This document shows, piece after piece, positions 1 through 11,528 of a stretch of DNA of 64,000 nt. The position numbers were made by a program, and so were the translations under genes. Each line of letters opens with the position of its first letter. The first letter of the stretch is position 1. Source of the stretch: Marsupella aquatica. Taxonomy: Eukaryota > Marchantiophyta. The stretch is taken from positions 15,562,001-15,626,000 of the forward strand of contig OZ316894.1 in assembly GCA_973895155.1 (NCBI GenBank). Direction: 5' to 3'. The notes beneath the pieces are model-generated. The model ran no database searches. It had not been told where the DNA came from and saw only the letters and a program-made list of their open reading frames with translations.

Positions 1-12
1 TATTTGCAATAG

Positions 13-354
13 ACAGCACCCACAACACTTGATGTGACCATAGGCCGGACAATCTTACGTGTGCATGAAGTGTTGCCTTCTGGTGTCCTAATGTTGGAGG
101 AACGCAATGGTATGGTTTGGAAGGATCATGTGCGCAACTGTGCACCATGTCACCTTCCCAACATTGATGGTACAGTAGATCCAAGCTTGGCACATGTTCA
201 TGCTGGCTTGAAACATATGTTGTGTGGATCTACTCAGGGAGCAACTACTATGTTGATTTGTGATAAGTGTTCTAGAGGATGGCACATGTCATGTTTGACA
301 CCACCATTGCAGGTGATTCCTAGTGGATCATGGTTGTGTCCTCAGTGTCGGTGA
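13..354 (+). pseudogene. 3' end of Ty3/gypsy pol with C-terminal PHD finger
   Basis: The frame is open from just after a TAG at 10-12, so only the C-terminal end of a polyprotein is present. The first half (LPSGVLMLEERNG, VWKDHVRNCAPCH) looks like the region after a retroviral integrase core. The second half is a PHD finger: MLCGS, then CDKC, then GWHMSC, then WLCPQC. The usual first cysteine of the C4HC3 pattern seems to be a His (HMLC), so zinc binding may be altered. Known biology: PHD fingers read histone tails, and in integrases such a module can steer insertion to chromatin. Inference: it takes the place of the chromodomain found in many plant gypsy elements. A polypurine tract and LTR-like sequence follow at 519-530, which supports the pol 3'-end reading. 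A stray host PHD gene fragment is the alternative. Confidence 0.6.
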
Positions 355-518
355 AACCGACTAGTTATCATTTGTGTTCTCTTGGCACATATGGATTGCA
401 GGTAAGTGATCGATGGGGCTCACTTGCACTCGGCCTCCTGATCTTCACACCTAAAAAGGTGTATATCAACCTTGTAGAACTCATGGCTAGCTAGAGTTAG
501 GGGACCTTACTCCCAACT

Positions 519-528
519 AGGGGGGCGA
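519..528 (+). other. Polypurine tract of the left gypsy element
   Basis: A run of A and G (AGGGGGGCGA) lies directly before a TGTGGG sequence at 530. This is where the plus-strand primer of an LTR element sits before the 3' LTR. It fits the orientation of the pol fragment upstream. Confidence 0.45.
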
Positions 529-529
529 T

Positions 530-660
530 TGTGGGTTTTGGACATGTGTGGACATGAGTTCCACTTGTATTCCATTCTCTTGTGTTTGTGATGTGGCAGT
601 GTGACTATGTTTGGATGTATGTGACAAGCAATGTATGTTGTGTAGCGATGTGTATGCGCA
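530..660 (+). repeat. LTR-like direct repeat, copy 1
   Basis: This stretch begins TGTGGGTTTTGGACATG and recurs almost unchanged at 997-1127. It starts right after a polypurine tract, so it is probably the beginning of a 3' LTR. About 467 bases separate the two starts. The right end of the LTR is not clear. Confidence 0.6.
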
Positions 661-996
661 CGACATCTGTCACACCATTCTAGGTGGTGTTAGAGTGTAT
701 CGTACTATCTAGATCCATATGTTTGGTATGTATGCTATATGAGCCAATAAGGTTCCGTTAGGTTTGTGTGAGAGGGTACTTCTCACTTGTGAGGCATTGA
801 AAGGTCATCTTTCAATGTTGAGCCTTGGAGAGAGAGGAGCTTGAGTGGCTATGGTGGCTGTGAGCTCCGCTTGTGTAACGTGGATTCCTTGAGTAGTGCA
901 AGGTGCGTTGGCTTGACATACGTGTGTGATCGGATCGGTGCGGGATCGATGGGGTATTGTTGATCGGGATCGTTGTGCCGATTGTATGGAGATTAT

Positions 997-1127
997 TGTG
1001 GGTTTTGGACATGTGTGGACATGAGTTCCACTTGTATTCCATTCTCTTGTGTTTGTGATGTGGCAGTGTGACTATGTTTGGATGTATGTGACAAGCAATG
1101 TATGTTGTGTAGCGATGTGTATGTGCA
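997..1127 (+). repeat. LTR-like direct repeat, copy 2 (truncated)
   Basis: Second copy of the repeat at 530-660, near-identical until about GCGATGTGTATG, after which the two diverge. Either the LTR holds an internal duplication or a second truncated LTR copy abuts the first. Confidence 0.6.
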
Positions 1128-1139
1128 CAACACATGCCA

Positions 1140-2218
1140 CCAACTGGCTATGCCCATAATTTTCTAGTTAGGCATCCGTACACGGAGTGCCTTAACCCGT
1201 TATGATCGGGCCAACCCAGTGCTCATGCCTAGGCCCTCAAAACCCATTTTTTGCTTGGGGCCCCCAATTGGCCAAACCTGGGTCAGGCCATAACTCTTGC
1301 CCCAAGCGTCCGTTGCACACAAAGTAAACTCCATTTGCCTTGGGGCCAAGAGGAGCTCTCACTCAAGCCCTCAGAACTCAAAGTCCATCCGAGGGTCCGG
1401 ATGGTCGACCTTGGGTCCGGCCCTTTCCCCTGACCCAACCAACCCTCAACTAGTCTAAGTCCCTAGTGTGTGTCACCAGCTTAGCGCCTTGCCTTTGCCA
1501 GTCCCACGCCCATTGCCCACAAGTCTTCCCATGCTAAGTCCTCCCCAAATGGCTTGGACCCATAGGGGAGCTCGGCGTTGGAGTCAGCGACGCCGGAGCT
1601 AAGTGTTAAGGTAGTCAAGTTTTGCGACTGCAACTCCAGCACTATAAATACTTCCATTGCGTCTCGATCCCTCCGCCTCGAGTGCCAATCCCAGTCTCAA
1701 AATGACTACTTGCCGTAGTCTCTCCATTGAGCCTTAGCACTTGGCGTTTGCTTCTTTGAATCAAGAAACTCGATCCAGGGAAAAACAAGTACCATAGCTT
1801 GTCAAAAAACAAGAACTCAACTTCCACTCGTCATGTTGCACTCATTCCACAAATGTCAGCCAACCAGGTACCAAAATGACCAGTGTGCTTTGAACTACAA
1901 CTTGAGCAATAACATGCAATGCCTCGCACACTGCATATGGGATTGCATAGCTCACACCATCAAGAAAAAAACTCTGGTCTCACCTCCCACAAAAATGTCG
2001 TACACAAAACTTAACCAAAAATTCCAGAAGGATGCAAACTTTGATTTCGCCACACCACAAACTCCGATTAGTGATTTCTAAGCACCGTTAGAAAACCCTC
2101 ACATTGATCTATTGGCTCAGCCATAACATTCAAGTTTCATGCAACAAAACTCCAAATACAACACCAACTTTGAATGCTGGAAAAATTGTTACGAAAAAGG
2201 CTTGTCACCTCCCAACCT
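1140..2218. other. Region without recognisable gene
   Basis: No convincing coding region, RNA gene or repeat was seen. Short frames here (for example near 1,251 and 1,833) lack recognisable domains. By position the stretch from about 2,218 leftward would be the leader of the minus-strand copia-like element whose LTR lies at 2,238-2,498. Confidence 0.4.
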
Positions 2219-2237
2219 GGCTCTGATATCTGCCAAT
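2219..2237 (-). other. Copia-type primer-binding site (tRNA-iMet-like, altered)
   Basis: On the minus strand this reads ATTGGCAGATATCAGAGCC. The usual plant copia site after the LTR is TGGTATCAGAGC, complementary to initiator tRNA-Met. Here four extra bases (CAGA) sit inside it. It lies directly against the putative LTR end at 2,238. Confidence 0.5.
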
Positions 2238-2498
2238 TGTTGAGCATTGATGACATTCACAATAGCATGCCCATAACCATCCAACAATCAAGTAGTCAAC
2301 ACACAAAGATATGTGGTTCACCTCCAGATGAGGCTACGCCCGCGGGAATGCACAAGAGCTTTATTGCACTCTAGGCCAACTGACAATACCAAGCACCCAC
2401 AACACATGTTCTCCCTATCTCTCAACTGGCTCCATAACAATGAGCTCGAGTTTCCACTATCTAAGCAAACACCACTTGGGTATAGTGCGTGCACAACA
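2238..2498 (-). mobile_element. Copia-like LTR
   Basis: The segment is bounded by TGTTG and CAACA, the expected inverted LTR ends, and is 261 bases long. On the minus strand it contains AATAAAGCTC followed by a CGGGCGTAGCC and GTGAACCACATATC stretch, which resembles the R/U5 part of plant Ty1/copia LTRs. A tRNA-iMet-like primer site adjoins its inner end. The outer boundary at 2,498 is chosen from the TG..CA rule alone, and no target-site duplication was confirmed. Confidence 0.5.
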
Positions 2499-2587
2499 TG
2501 GCTAACCTAACCTAGTTTGCGACTAAGGTTAGCCCTAACTATGGTATAGTCATAAATCTAGACCTAAGAGTTAATCCTAATAGGGGT

Positions 2588-4870
2588 TCACTTATGCCTC
2601 TCCTTCTTATGTGCTCTAGTGCGCAAGCTCTGTTTGATGATCTCATTGGCCATGAATGCCCATTTGTTTGTCTCCCCAGTACGCATCTTGACAGTGTGCC
2701 TTATTTTTAGAGCTTGAGCCTGATATTCAAAAGGGAGGACGCCAAGGGGCTTGGACCAGGAGATGACCTCCCAAGTAATGCGGGCCTTCTTGTTGCCTCC
2801 AACCTGATTTTGTCCCCAAATGAAGTGCCACAAACTTCCTCCATCTTGTTGTATCCATTGTAGTGTAGGCCCGTCACCATCAGATGATAGGGGATTGACC
2901 GGAGCACATGCCTTATAAGAATGGAGCGGCCAGCCATAATGAGGCTCCAATTAGCCCAATGATTGAGCCTTTTCCTTTGGTTTTCCAGCAGGAAGGCAGT
3001 CTCTTGAGAGGGGCAAACCTTGTAGCCAACTGGTCAGCCCAGGTACTCAATCACCACCCCAATTCTAGCTAGTTTACAGTGAATGTTTTGTAGCCAAGTT
3101 GGGTATCTCCCTTCAATGAAATAGATACTTAGGGATGATTTTTTTATTTCTGCACGTTCAGCAAGGCACTAGAGATGTTTTTGTACTGCTGCACAATTCC
3201 ACTAGTTCTATGAAATTCCCCTTCAGTGGCCTCCAAAAACAATCCTGTGTCATCAACAAACAGTTGGTGGCAAAGCCTTTCCTGATCGCCCAATTTCTAA
3301 CATTTCAGCTCCCCACATCTGAGTTGCTCCTTTACTAATGCTTTTAGAGGTTAGGTTGTGAGAGTAAAAAGGATCGGTGAGAGGGGGCGCCCGTGTTGCA
3401 CACCCGCAACAAGCTTATGGGTTCAGTGAAGTGGCCATAGATGTGGACCTTGGACTGGGTATGTTCCACCCTCTTTCACCAAAAGGATGACATGCTCATC
3501 AATTCTCATGGCTCTCAACACCGTCCATAGAAATGAGTGGGCCACACTATCGTAAGCCTTAGTGAAGTTAAGCTTGAGAAAAATGAGTTATTGCTTTCTA
3601 ATGGGTGCAAATTCTTGGGCCAGCTTGTAGGTAAGCAAGTTGTCCAAAATATCCCTACCCTCCAGTAAGCTGGTCTGTTGACCATCAACTAACTTACAGG
3701 CCATAGATTTTAATCCATTGGCCAGTAGCTTAGCAATGATCTCCTCAGTCAAAGTGTGCATGGTGAGGGGTCTCCAGTTAGTGAGCTCGAGGGTGTCAAG
3801 GTTCTTGGGGATCACCTTAATAACTCCAGCTGAAGCTCTAGATGTCAATTTCCCATCCTTCCAAAAAGCCTTCACCGCAGAGCAGCACACAGGTTTCATA
3901 AATGACCAGCCTTTCCAGAACATCTCAGCGGTACCAGCCGGTGACCCCATCCATCCTTGGAGCTTTCTCCTTATGGTATGATTCAACAACTTGCTCAATC
4001 TCATTGTCAGGGGACAAAGCTCAGCTTTTGGTTATCAGCAGTTGTGGCCTGCTCAAAGATAAGCTGCATTGCAGCATCCCTAAGATCACTTTTGATCCTC
4101 CACTCCTGGATGGACAGTATACAAATCAGAGTAGAAACAGAAAATTTCCTGCAGAATCTTGTCCTCATCTTCAGTCACTTCTCCACTAGCAAGCCCCAAC
4201 ATCTTGATGCTTTGCCTTGAGCTGATTAAAGAAGTGCTTACTAGGTGCTTCCCCAAGCATGAGCCACCTAACCTTGCTCTTCCCCCAAAGTCTTAGTGCA
4301 TCCTACCTTTCCAGGTCCCAAGAATCATCCTCCAACTTGCAAAGCTCAACATTCTTCTCAGGGGTTGGGTTAATTTCTACCTCAATAAGTAGGCATTGAA
4401 GGTTTTCCCCTCAGTACCCTTGGACTTGAGCTTTGTGACGTTTCTATTTCTCAGCCTGCAGATGTTTCTTAACACCCCCTCAAGCCAAATCCCAATTAAT
4501 TAATCCTTTGGTCATGACTGTCCACTTGGTGTTCCAGCCAGAGTTTCTCAACTGCTGTCTCTTTCTCTGGTGTATCAATTAAATTGGCGTCCATCTTGAA
4601 GTATGTGCTGGACCTTTGCTTACCAGAGCTTGGTTTTTTGGTTTAGAACAAACGTGCAGGTCACCGTAATATGGTCAGATAGGGCTTGCCCCCCATCCTG
4701 CATTTGTAGTTGTCTTCACAAATTCACACCAACAATTCTGATTGTTGCGGTAATTTGATCCAGTCTTGATTGATCATACCAATCAGTCTACCTGGTCTGT
4801 TAGTGAAATGCGGTCCCAATCTCTCTCTAGCGCAAAGGTAGTTGTCCACAAGATCCACTCACGTGATCGA
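2588..4870 (-). pseudogene. Decayed LINE (L1-like) reverse transcriptase
   Basis: Several minus-strand frames carry pieces of one non-LTR retrotransposon polyprotein. Reading 5' to 3': an endonuclease-like tail near 4,870-4,700 (GRLIGMINQDW); an RT segment at about 4,004-3,588 with VIKVIPKN, LTNWRPLTM and GRDILDNLLTYKLAQE, typical of RT blocks 1-2; and a C-terminal segment at 2,950-2,588 with MAGRSILIRHVLRSIP. Frameshifts and stops separate them and the YADD-containing part is not readable. The copy is certainly non-functional. No poly-A tail or target duplication was found, so the ends are approximate. Confidence 0.75.
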
Positions 4871-5580
4871 CAAGCGTCAAATGCTTAGCTAAGATTAGAT
4901 GTGCTACCCATCACAAAACTGGATTTCAGTTTGTTTTGTATCTATTGGACATGAGAGTGATTGCTACAAATTGCTATGTCCAATTGATGTTTTGTGCATG
5001 ACACCACGCCATCTTAATACACTATAATAAATACATCTATTTTACATCCATATGATGTCTATACAATGCTGAAAGTTCATTTCATTACATTATGAAACAT
5101 ATATAGTTTTTGTGTAGATTTGCTATTGATATTTTAATTTATTTGATAAAAACCTTATGTTCCATCTATAATTGGTGTATAAACTACACATATACAACTG
5201 TCATAACTTTTTGACCAAATAAACTGAAATAACTTTTGAATTCAAAAACTTTGGAGTAAATATTTAACCAAAATATTAAGTTCCACAAATTCTCATACAA
5301 GTTAAAGTAAGGACAAAGGGAAAACTTTATTTCAAACAAACTTTGTTCCTCAAACTACATAGTACTTCCCAGAGTCTTGATTTATCCACCATTTTTGCTA
5401 CTGTTTCTACAGATAACCTAATTCCAATAAAGTGTCAACATGTGAAGATTCCACAGCTGGTTGGAGATATTCACTGGTGGTAACCTCTAAAAGACCTCAC
5501 TGCCAAAACATATTTGCAACTAACTACCCTTTTTCTTAGTCTGGGCGGGTATGATAGCCATGACAAAAAACATAAAACAT

Positions 5581-5658
5581 AAAACCTGTTACCAGGAAAT
5601 TTTTTGCTGTTAACAGTCAAATTTTACCTGTTACCAGTAAGCGATTCCCTGTTACCAG
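5581..5658 (+). repeat. Possible relict end of a MULE related to the 16.7-20.9 kb element
   Basis: Three CCTGTTACCAG-type units spaced about 30 bases apart, together with ATTTTTTGCTGTTA, resemble the right terminal repeat of the MULE at 20,770-20,856 (ATTTTTGCTGTTATG, CCTGTTTACTG). No matching opposite end was found nearby, so this is a relict or a chance likeness. Confidence 0.35.
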
Positions 5659-6158
5659 TTTTGCATCAACCATAGCCCTTTGGCCCAAATGAAAAACTAC
5701 ACTAATCACAGAATTTTTCTTTAGTGAATTAGGTTTAAAACAAACAATTATTTTTTGCCATCCGATGGATGAAGAGTACTAGCAATCCTCCCTTGCAACA
5801 ACATTTTGATCTGGAAGATAACTGAACACGGTATGGGGACTATACTCAATGAAACATCATTCAAATATCACTATTCATCCAAGCTAAAAAGTGAACCTTA
5901 GGGTGGGACCCACCACAGAACAAGTGAAGAGTAGTGTCCAAATGAACTCAATCAAAATGAGTTCACTTAAATGGACCGAGTACCGTGACAAACAAATGAC
6001 AAAACACCTCCTAACAATTTATTTCAGAATAATTGAATAAACGCGGCTTGAAAGATAAAACAGAATGATATCAACTTACACATTTTAAATAAAACATGTT
6101 GTAATGCTTACACTACACGCGTACATAATAAAGCAAGAAAAGTAAGATTTTTGGAAGC

Positions 6159-6171
6159 AGCGCCCGGCGCT
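6159..6171. repeat. AGCGCC/GGCGCT palindrome
   Basis: AGCGCCCGGCGCT is a near-perfect 13-base palindrome in AT-rich surroundings. It is the leftmost member of the hairpin family also seen at 7.8-8.0, 10.3-10.7 and 16.9-19.7 kb. Confidence 0.7.
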
Positions 6172-7847
6172 AACCAAACAATACTGAATAAAACAAGTAA
6201 CATATCCATTGGGTAAAGACAAAATAGTGACTATCCGTTATATTGAACGACCTATCCGGAAGTTTCAGCCCCTATTATAAGCCATTCAAGTTCTGCCTCT
6301 CCAAGACAAGCCTGACTTCGCCCACAGTCAAAATTGGTTGGCTACAAAGAGTCGACTCCTCAACCTCAAGTTTGAAAATATTTATGTACACCCAGTATAG
6401 ATGTTTACAAGGCATGTACGAATTGCCACGCGAATGTCGTAGGAAGAAGTCCTCACAAGAGCAAGCAGGGAAGATACAGATTTGCACAAAGTACATGCCT
6501 GGTGATCGAAGGTTCTCATGGGTTCGAATTCAAAATTGCTTTCCAAAAGCATTTCCAGTCCGAACATTCCATTCCCCATCCAAACTCATCTCTTCTTGTC
6601 GTGCAGACTCCATTCGCTTAGTGTCACCCACAGTGAGATTAGACCAAGGTCTTGAGTTCCTCCCATTCCGACTACCCAGCCGGACATTTGGCTCCAAAAA
6701 CCTTATTGTTTCTGGGAACACATTCACATTTATCTTGAGGTCAAACAAAGATGGTGCAGATCGACTCGATCCTGTTGTTCGGGCTAAGACAAGTCCTTGC
6801 TCTTCGAGGAACGTGATTTCGGAAGGAGATAGGCTTGTACCCTTCAGAACAGGCAAAATTTCAGGAAGAGGAGGAAGCTGATGAACACCACGACGCGAAC
6901 GACTCTTATAACAGATTTGGTTTGGGCAGAACCAAATCATTTTGGAGATCGGTTCGCCCCTGAAGAGACGATGGCCCTTCATGACAATTCCAACAATACC
7001 GTCAGACGAATGGAAGCCAACCTTCTTGATACAATTCCGACACTCATCGCGATCAGAACTCCCATTGAGTGTCCCATTACACTGGGGACCTGCTCCATAC
7101 TTGGACGTCCGTCGTAGCTGCCACGGCCCCAGAGGGACATCCTTCTCTAGCACAATCATGTGTGGAAGTGGATTCTGAAGTGAGGCTGGTGCACTGAGCG
7201 GAGGTTTTGTGGATCTTGTTATACGGGTTGTTTGAGGGGTATTGTCCAGTGAATCAGTATCACCATCTGATGTGTCCATACCAGAGAGATTCACCACTCT
7301 TGTCACAGGATCATTAGAATTTGAGGGAATGGAGGCAAAGTCAGTTCTATTTAGGTTTTTCCTTTTCAAACCATGAGTATTTGGTGGGGTTATGAGAACG
7401 GTGTCATGCCGATGGGAGTCTTGTGGAGAGACAGTCCCAGTTGCATGTCCCTTTCTCTTCATTGACTTGGTCACGATATCTCCGGTAAGGGGAGTACTTC
7501 TTTCCAAATTGAAGTCCGCCGCGTTGGAAAGAAGCATGTTGGTCGCATCTTCAAATAACCTCGGCAAACCTGCTTGATCGGCGGAACGGAACGCCAATTC
7601 CCATATAGTCGGTCCCTTTCCTCTGTTCAACCCTTTTTGATATGCACTGTATCCCGCAACTTGAGAAAGGGCTCGGTTTTGGTCAACTTTGCATGCTTCA
7701 AAAAGACCAACTTTTTTCTTTGTATCCCAGGCTTTCATAGATGCATGCCTTGATTCTGACCCTGTACAGTTGGGAATCAAGGCACCTTCTTCTGCGCTTT
7801 TGCTCTGCCATAGTCCGAATGCAGTAATCAGTACTAGCATTGTATTA

Positions 7848-7864
7848 CCAGCGCCCGGTGCTGG
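7848..7864. repeat. AGCGCC-type palindrome in an intron
   Basis: CCAGCGCCCGGTGCTGG with one mismatched pair; a member of the family with AGCGCC/GGCGCT arms, placed inside the predicted transposase intron. Confidence 0.65.
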
Positions 7865-7960
7865 CACCGACAAGTATTTATAACATACGTGAAATACAAT
7901 TGCAATTATGATTTTGGAACTTTGTGGACATGTTGGACTCAAATACGAGCAAATCATACC

Positions 7961-7973
7961 AGCGCTTGGCACT
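7961..7973. repeat. AGCGCY-type palindrome in the same intron
   Basis: AGCGCTTGGCACT, a degenerate family member about 110 bases from its neighbour. That spacing is close to the 116-base period of the satellite array at 18-19.4 kb. Confidence 0.5.
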
Positions 7974-10285
7974 AATATAAAGTTGATGGAAATGAAAGAC
8001 AAGAGAGGAGATGGATGTCATACCACTCGAATAAAATTGCCCCACTAGCGCCATCAAACAACCCACCAGGATATCCAACTTTGTAGCATCATGAGCTTTC
8101 CAAGGACACAGTTTCCTGATTGCCACCAAACCACAATCTCTTGGGAACACGCAATACGCTACCACAAATGTTGGAGCGTTTCTTAGTTTCTCCCAAAGTC
8201 TCCGATGTTTCGATTGACATTCTTCGAGTACTCCTTCCTTGGAATGCCAATGGAAAGATTGATAAAAGTGAAATGCATCAGAGCGCTCCCTCTCCGGGTC
8301 TGGGTGTCCACCTAAAAAAACATTCCGCACAACATTCCATCCAGCTTGTGCATTGTCCGCCATAAACCCTTGGATGACAACCTCCTGTAATCCATTCTCC
8401 TTGCAAACCTCAATCATAACTCTCCAAGCCTTTTCAAAAGACTCAGTGTCTTCACCTTTCAACTCGCATGTGAAAATTGTACAAAGTGCACGGAAGTTAT
8501 CGTCGTAGACATGCACGCTAAAAGTAAACCAATCGGTTGTGATACGCTGCATCACATCAAAACTGACCCAGGCTCCTTTGATTCTTCCACCAGGTTGTAT
8601 CTGTCTCAAAAGATCCACACCGGAACCGTGACCCTTCATGGTCATTTTAAAGATGTGAGGCCTATCGTCTTGACATCCCTGACCCGGGAGCAAATACCTC
8701 TGGAGAAATGACAGGATAATCTTCTTCTGCATTTGCGAGAGAAAATCAAGTTCACCCCGACCCTTTTGGTCTATCCTAACGCTCCAACAAAGAGATGCAA
8801 ACTTCTAGGGAGTGGAAAGTACCATCAGAGACTTCCATATTTCAGTTTCTTCAATATCGACCATGTCGTCAACATGTTCGCAGAGAGCTTTCACTATGGA
8901 TCCTATAGCAAAATTCAAGATCCTAGCTGGTTTTGCCAGAGGATTGGCTTCATGATTTTTTTTAATTAAATCCTCAGCCATCTTCTCCGCACTCCTACAA
9001 AAGGTTTTTCTACCTGGATGGTTATGCTCACCTATATGAATCGCCAGGCGGGACATATAACTACATGTTTCCGCATCAAGTAATACTTGCAGGTACATAT
9101 AGAACAAACGGGCAGGGCAGTACTTGACACAAAAAGGAATCTGATCACAATAATGACATACAACACCGTCCTCTTTGATAAAAGATCCGACAGCATACTG
9201 ACCACTAAGCTGGAGTACCCTGCCATGCCTTAGCATTTGCCTTCTTCTTCCTTTGGAAGTACTCGCAGGACTTGTTCCGACATTGAATGAATCCCGTACA
9301 GGTAACCTTACCAAATTGTCAAAGTTTTTTTGGCTGAACGTTCGCGGTAGTTGGAAATATGCGTGTCCAAATGTAGCAATCTTTGGCACGGTCCATGTCC
9401 CTAAGCCTAGAGCCTTTAGAGAGCATCTTGTCAATTGGTGGCAATTCAAACACGACGTTCCCATTATACTTAGTTGGCAGACAGGAGACTTGCTCATGTC
9501 TGAAATCACCCGTTGATATGAACCTCGATAACTCGCTATGACCAGTGGATTTGAGTAACATATCCATCGCACTGCGCCGATACATGACCTCCAACTGGTT
9601 GGAGCTTCTTGGAGTCTCACCTTTAACAACAGCATGTTGCGGGACTTTCATTTTCAACATAGGACTTGGAGTGTGATCTCCATCTTCACTAGAAGAAATC
9701 TCGACAACATCAAATGGAACTTGGGGGACACTAGACGGTCCTTCATGTTGTCTTACTCAAAGTGAGCACAAAATCCCCGCGTATAGATGCCAAAACCGTT
9801 CACCATCATCCACATTGAATGTTGCTGCATCTTTGATGTCATCACTAGTTTCGAGCTCTCGAACAATGGCCTCAATATCATTCATCTTCAAATCAAATCT
9901 CCCGCAAAGGTATCTCTCCCGGACCTGCTTGTAGGTGTCTTCCACAGGGACGGGGATGGTCACAATATCCCCAGTCCCAAATCGGGATAGAACGATGGAC
10001 CGAGATATTGCAATCAAAAACAAATAACAAGGGCTGTAATGTTTCAAGGAAGAAAAGTCTATGGTAATATGGAGCTTGTATCAGTCAAACCTGGGAACTT
10101 CACATTAACAGATCCGTTTGTATAAGACATAAAACATAGTTGACATAGGATCCGTTGGCGCCATAAATGAATTTTGTCGTTTTTCCCCGATAAGTCCGGA
10201 TGTCAGACGCATATATAATGCCAAAAAAGACACCACAAAAATCTTTAACAGACTCTAAGATATTGTATCGTTGGAACAATTTGAG

Positions 10286-10698
10286 TAGCGCTTGGCGCTA
10301 ACTAAAATATCTCAAACATAATATGCCCCAAATCTCGATATTCCATACTAGCGCCTGACGCTAGTATATGAAAAACCCTCCAGATATCCATGAATACTAT
10401 GAAATAATTGGATTTAAATGATCAATGAAAATGTGAATTCTTTTAGAACTATGGATGAAAAATACTTGTTATCACTAGCGTCGGGCGCTAGTATAGGATG
10501 CAAGTAATGTTTCCCAAAAACCATTAAAACAATACACATTTCTTTAAATATGGGGTTGTTTTGACAAAATTTATTTACTCGAGCCACCATTTCAAACCTA
10601 TTCTACAGCTGTTGTTTTTACTACCGCCGGGCGCTACCATGACAAACATCCCAATTATGTACTTCAAGGGAAGGTGTTTATAATAGCGCCCAACGCTA
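10286..10698. repeat. Cluster of five AGCGCC/GGCGCT palindromes
   Basis: Palindromes lie at 10,286-10,300 (TAGCGCTTGGCGCTA), 10,345-10,367 (nine-base perfect arms ATACTAGCG/CGCTAGTAT), 10,474-10,492 (ACTAGCG/CGCTAGT arms), about 10,622-10,636 (CCGCCGGGCGCT) and about 10,683-10,697 (TAGCGCCCAACGCTA). They occupy the non-coding stretch between the minus-strand transposase gene and the plus-strand gene at 11,053, so they may sit in a shared promoter or a 5' intron. Confidence 0.7.
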
Positions 10699-11052
10699 GT
10701 ATTCCGAGTGAGGGAGGAAAACGGTCATAACGGTAACACTTAACGGTAACTTATGAGTTCCGTGTGTGTTATGCTTCTTCTACCGCTTGATTTAGCTAAT
10801 TAAGTTCTCCACATACATATGTTGGAATCCGCCAAACTTACGAGCTTCTCGCTTTAATCAAAGAGTTCCGCTGAACTGCACCCTCCTTCTAGAATATATT
10901 ACACGTTGAGAGTTGATTAGAGTTCCATAATTTCATTGTACGATAGTTCGTACGCTTCTGGAAGGAAGACGATGGAGGTATTCCCCTCTTCATCCAGAGG
11001 GTATAGTGCTATTCCTGACCAAGAGCGAGCTTATTCTGAATCCTTGTAGTCT

Positions 11053-11528
11053 TTGTTTACTGGTTTAGTTTATACACGTCGTGTAACTCATTCCACAAAG
11101 TTGCTGCCTCCTACTTATGTTAGCGCTATTTTGGTTCCTAAATCTCTGCGTAGAAAGATGGAGAACCTCGACATGATTGCGATCCAAGATGTTTCGGACT
11201 GCGCACTCGCGGAGACTGATCTCATCTCAAAACATGTCATGTGTTTTGGAAAGGATTCTCGTGGATTTGACAAGGAGCCGCCTCGAATCCCTCTATGCCA
11301 ATTGGTTCACATAGAGGTGGTTTGTACTTTGCAAAAAGATAGCTCTTCCATCGAGAAGCTGAAAGACTCGTTTCGCAATATGGGTTACAATTCATCCATA
11401 GGAATGCGTTTCTATGTGCAGCCAACGGATGAGAATGGAATTGTTTTGACCTGTACCCAAGAGATTCATGAGTCATGGGATGCAATTTGGCAATTGGAGA
11501 ATGAGAAGTTTGAGGCTGAATGCAAGGC
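11053..11528 (+). pseudogene. Unrecognised gene, 3' end removed by LTR insertion
   Basis: An open frame of about 158 codons in which the last few residues belong to the inserted LTR, so the true frame ends at 11,528. Its start is uncertain (GTTTACTGG-type context; the frame may begin in an upstream exon). Visible segments: ILVPKSLRRKMENLDM, PPRIPLCQLVHIEVVC, SIEKLKDSFRNMGY. I do not recognise a characterised domain. It lies head-to-head with the decayed transposase gene across a palindrome cluster, so it may be the second gene of the same DNA transposon, or a host gene. The remainder of the gene is not identifiable in the window, because the far end of element A is not visible. Confidence 0.45.

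Larger units (their letters stand above)
4880..6240. other. AT-rich non-coding spacer
   Basis: No gene is visible. The sequence is AT-rich. It contains a terminal-repeat-like segment at 5,581-5,658 and a GC-rich palindrome at 6,159-6,171, both listed separately. Confidence 0.5.
7805..8023 (-). other. Intron of the transposase gene holding two palindromes
   Basis: The donor is GTATGA after ...TTCGAGTG and the acceptor is ...ACTATGGCAG, giving 219 bases that join the DDE-core exon to the C-terminal exon. Part of it stays open in frame by chance. Palindromes at 7,848-7,864 and 7,961-7,973 both lie inside it. Confidence 0.6.
6530..10047 (-). pseudogene. Decayed DDE transposase gene (MULE-like, N-terminal zinc finger)
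   Basis: Read 5' to 3' on the minus strand. A first coding piece (10,047-9,757) holds RERYLCGRFDLKMND. A middle piece (9,660-8,805) carries a metal-binding module with CRNKSCEYF, VVCHYC, FCVKYC and HIGEHNHP, which fits the WRKY/GCM-type fingers of Mutator-like transposases. The next exon (8,732-8,024) has the catalytic-type core: WVSFDVM (first Asp), GFMADNAQAGW (second Asp) and AFHFYQSFHWHS. After a GT-AG intron (7,805-8,023) the last exon (to 6,530) has a cysteine cluster (GPQCNGTL, DECRNC, IWFCPNQIC). A stop near 9,317 and a frameshift near 9,250 break the finger region, so it is probably inactive. The superfamily label is inference from the finger and core; another DDE family is possible. 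Confidence 0.6.

Noticed and set aside
6243-6881. 212-codon plus-strand ORF
   Set aside because: It is the antisense shadow of the last transposase exon; the minus strand carries the conserved cysteine cluster.
7805-8002. Coding readthrough of the 7.8-8.0 kb stretch (frame containing SVPAPGAGN)
   Set aside because: Good GT-AG sites bound it and the open frame is short; the palindrome merely happens to be translatable.
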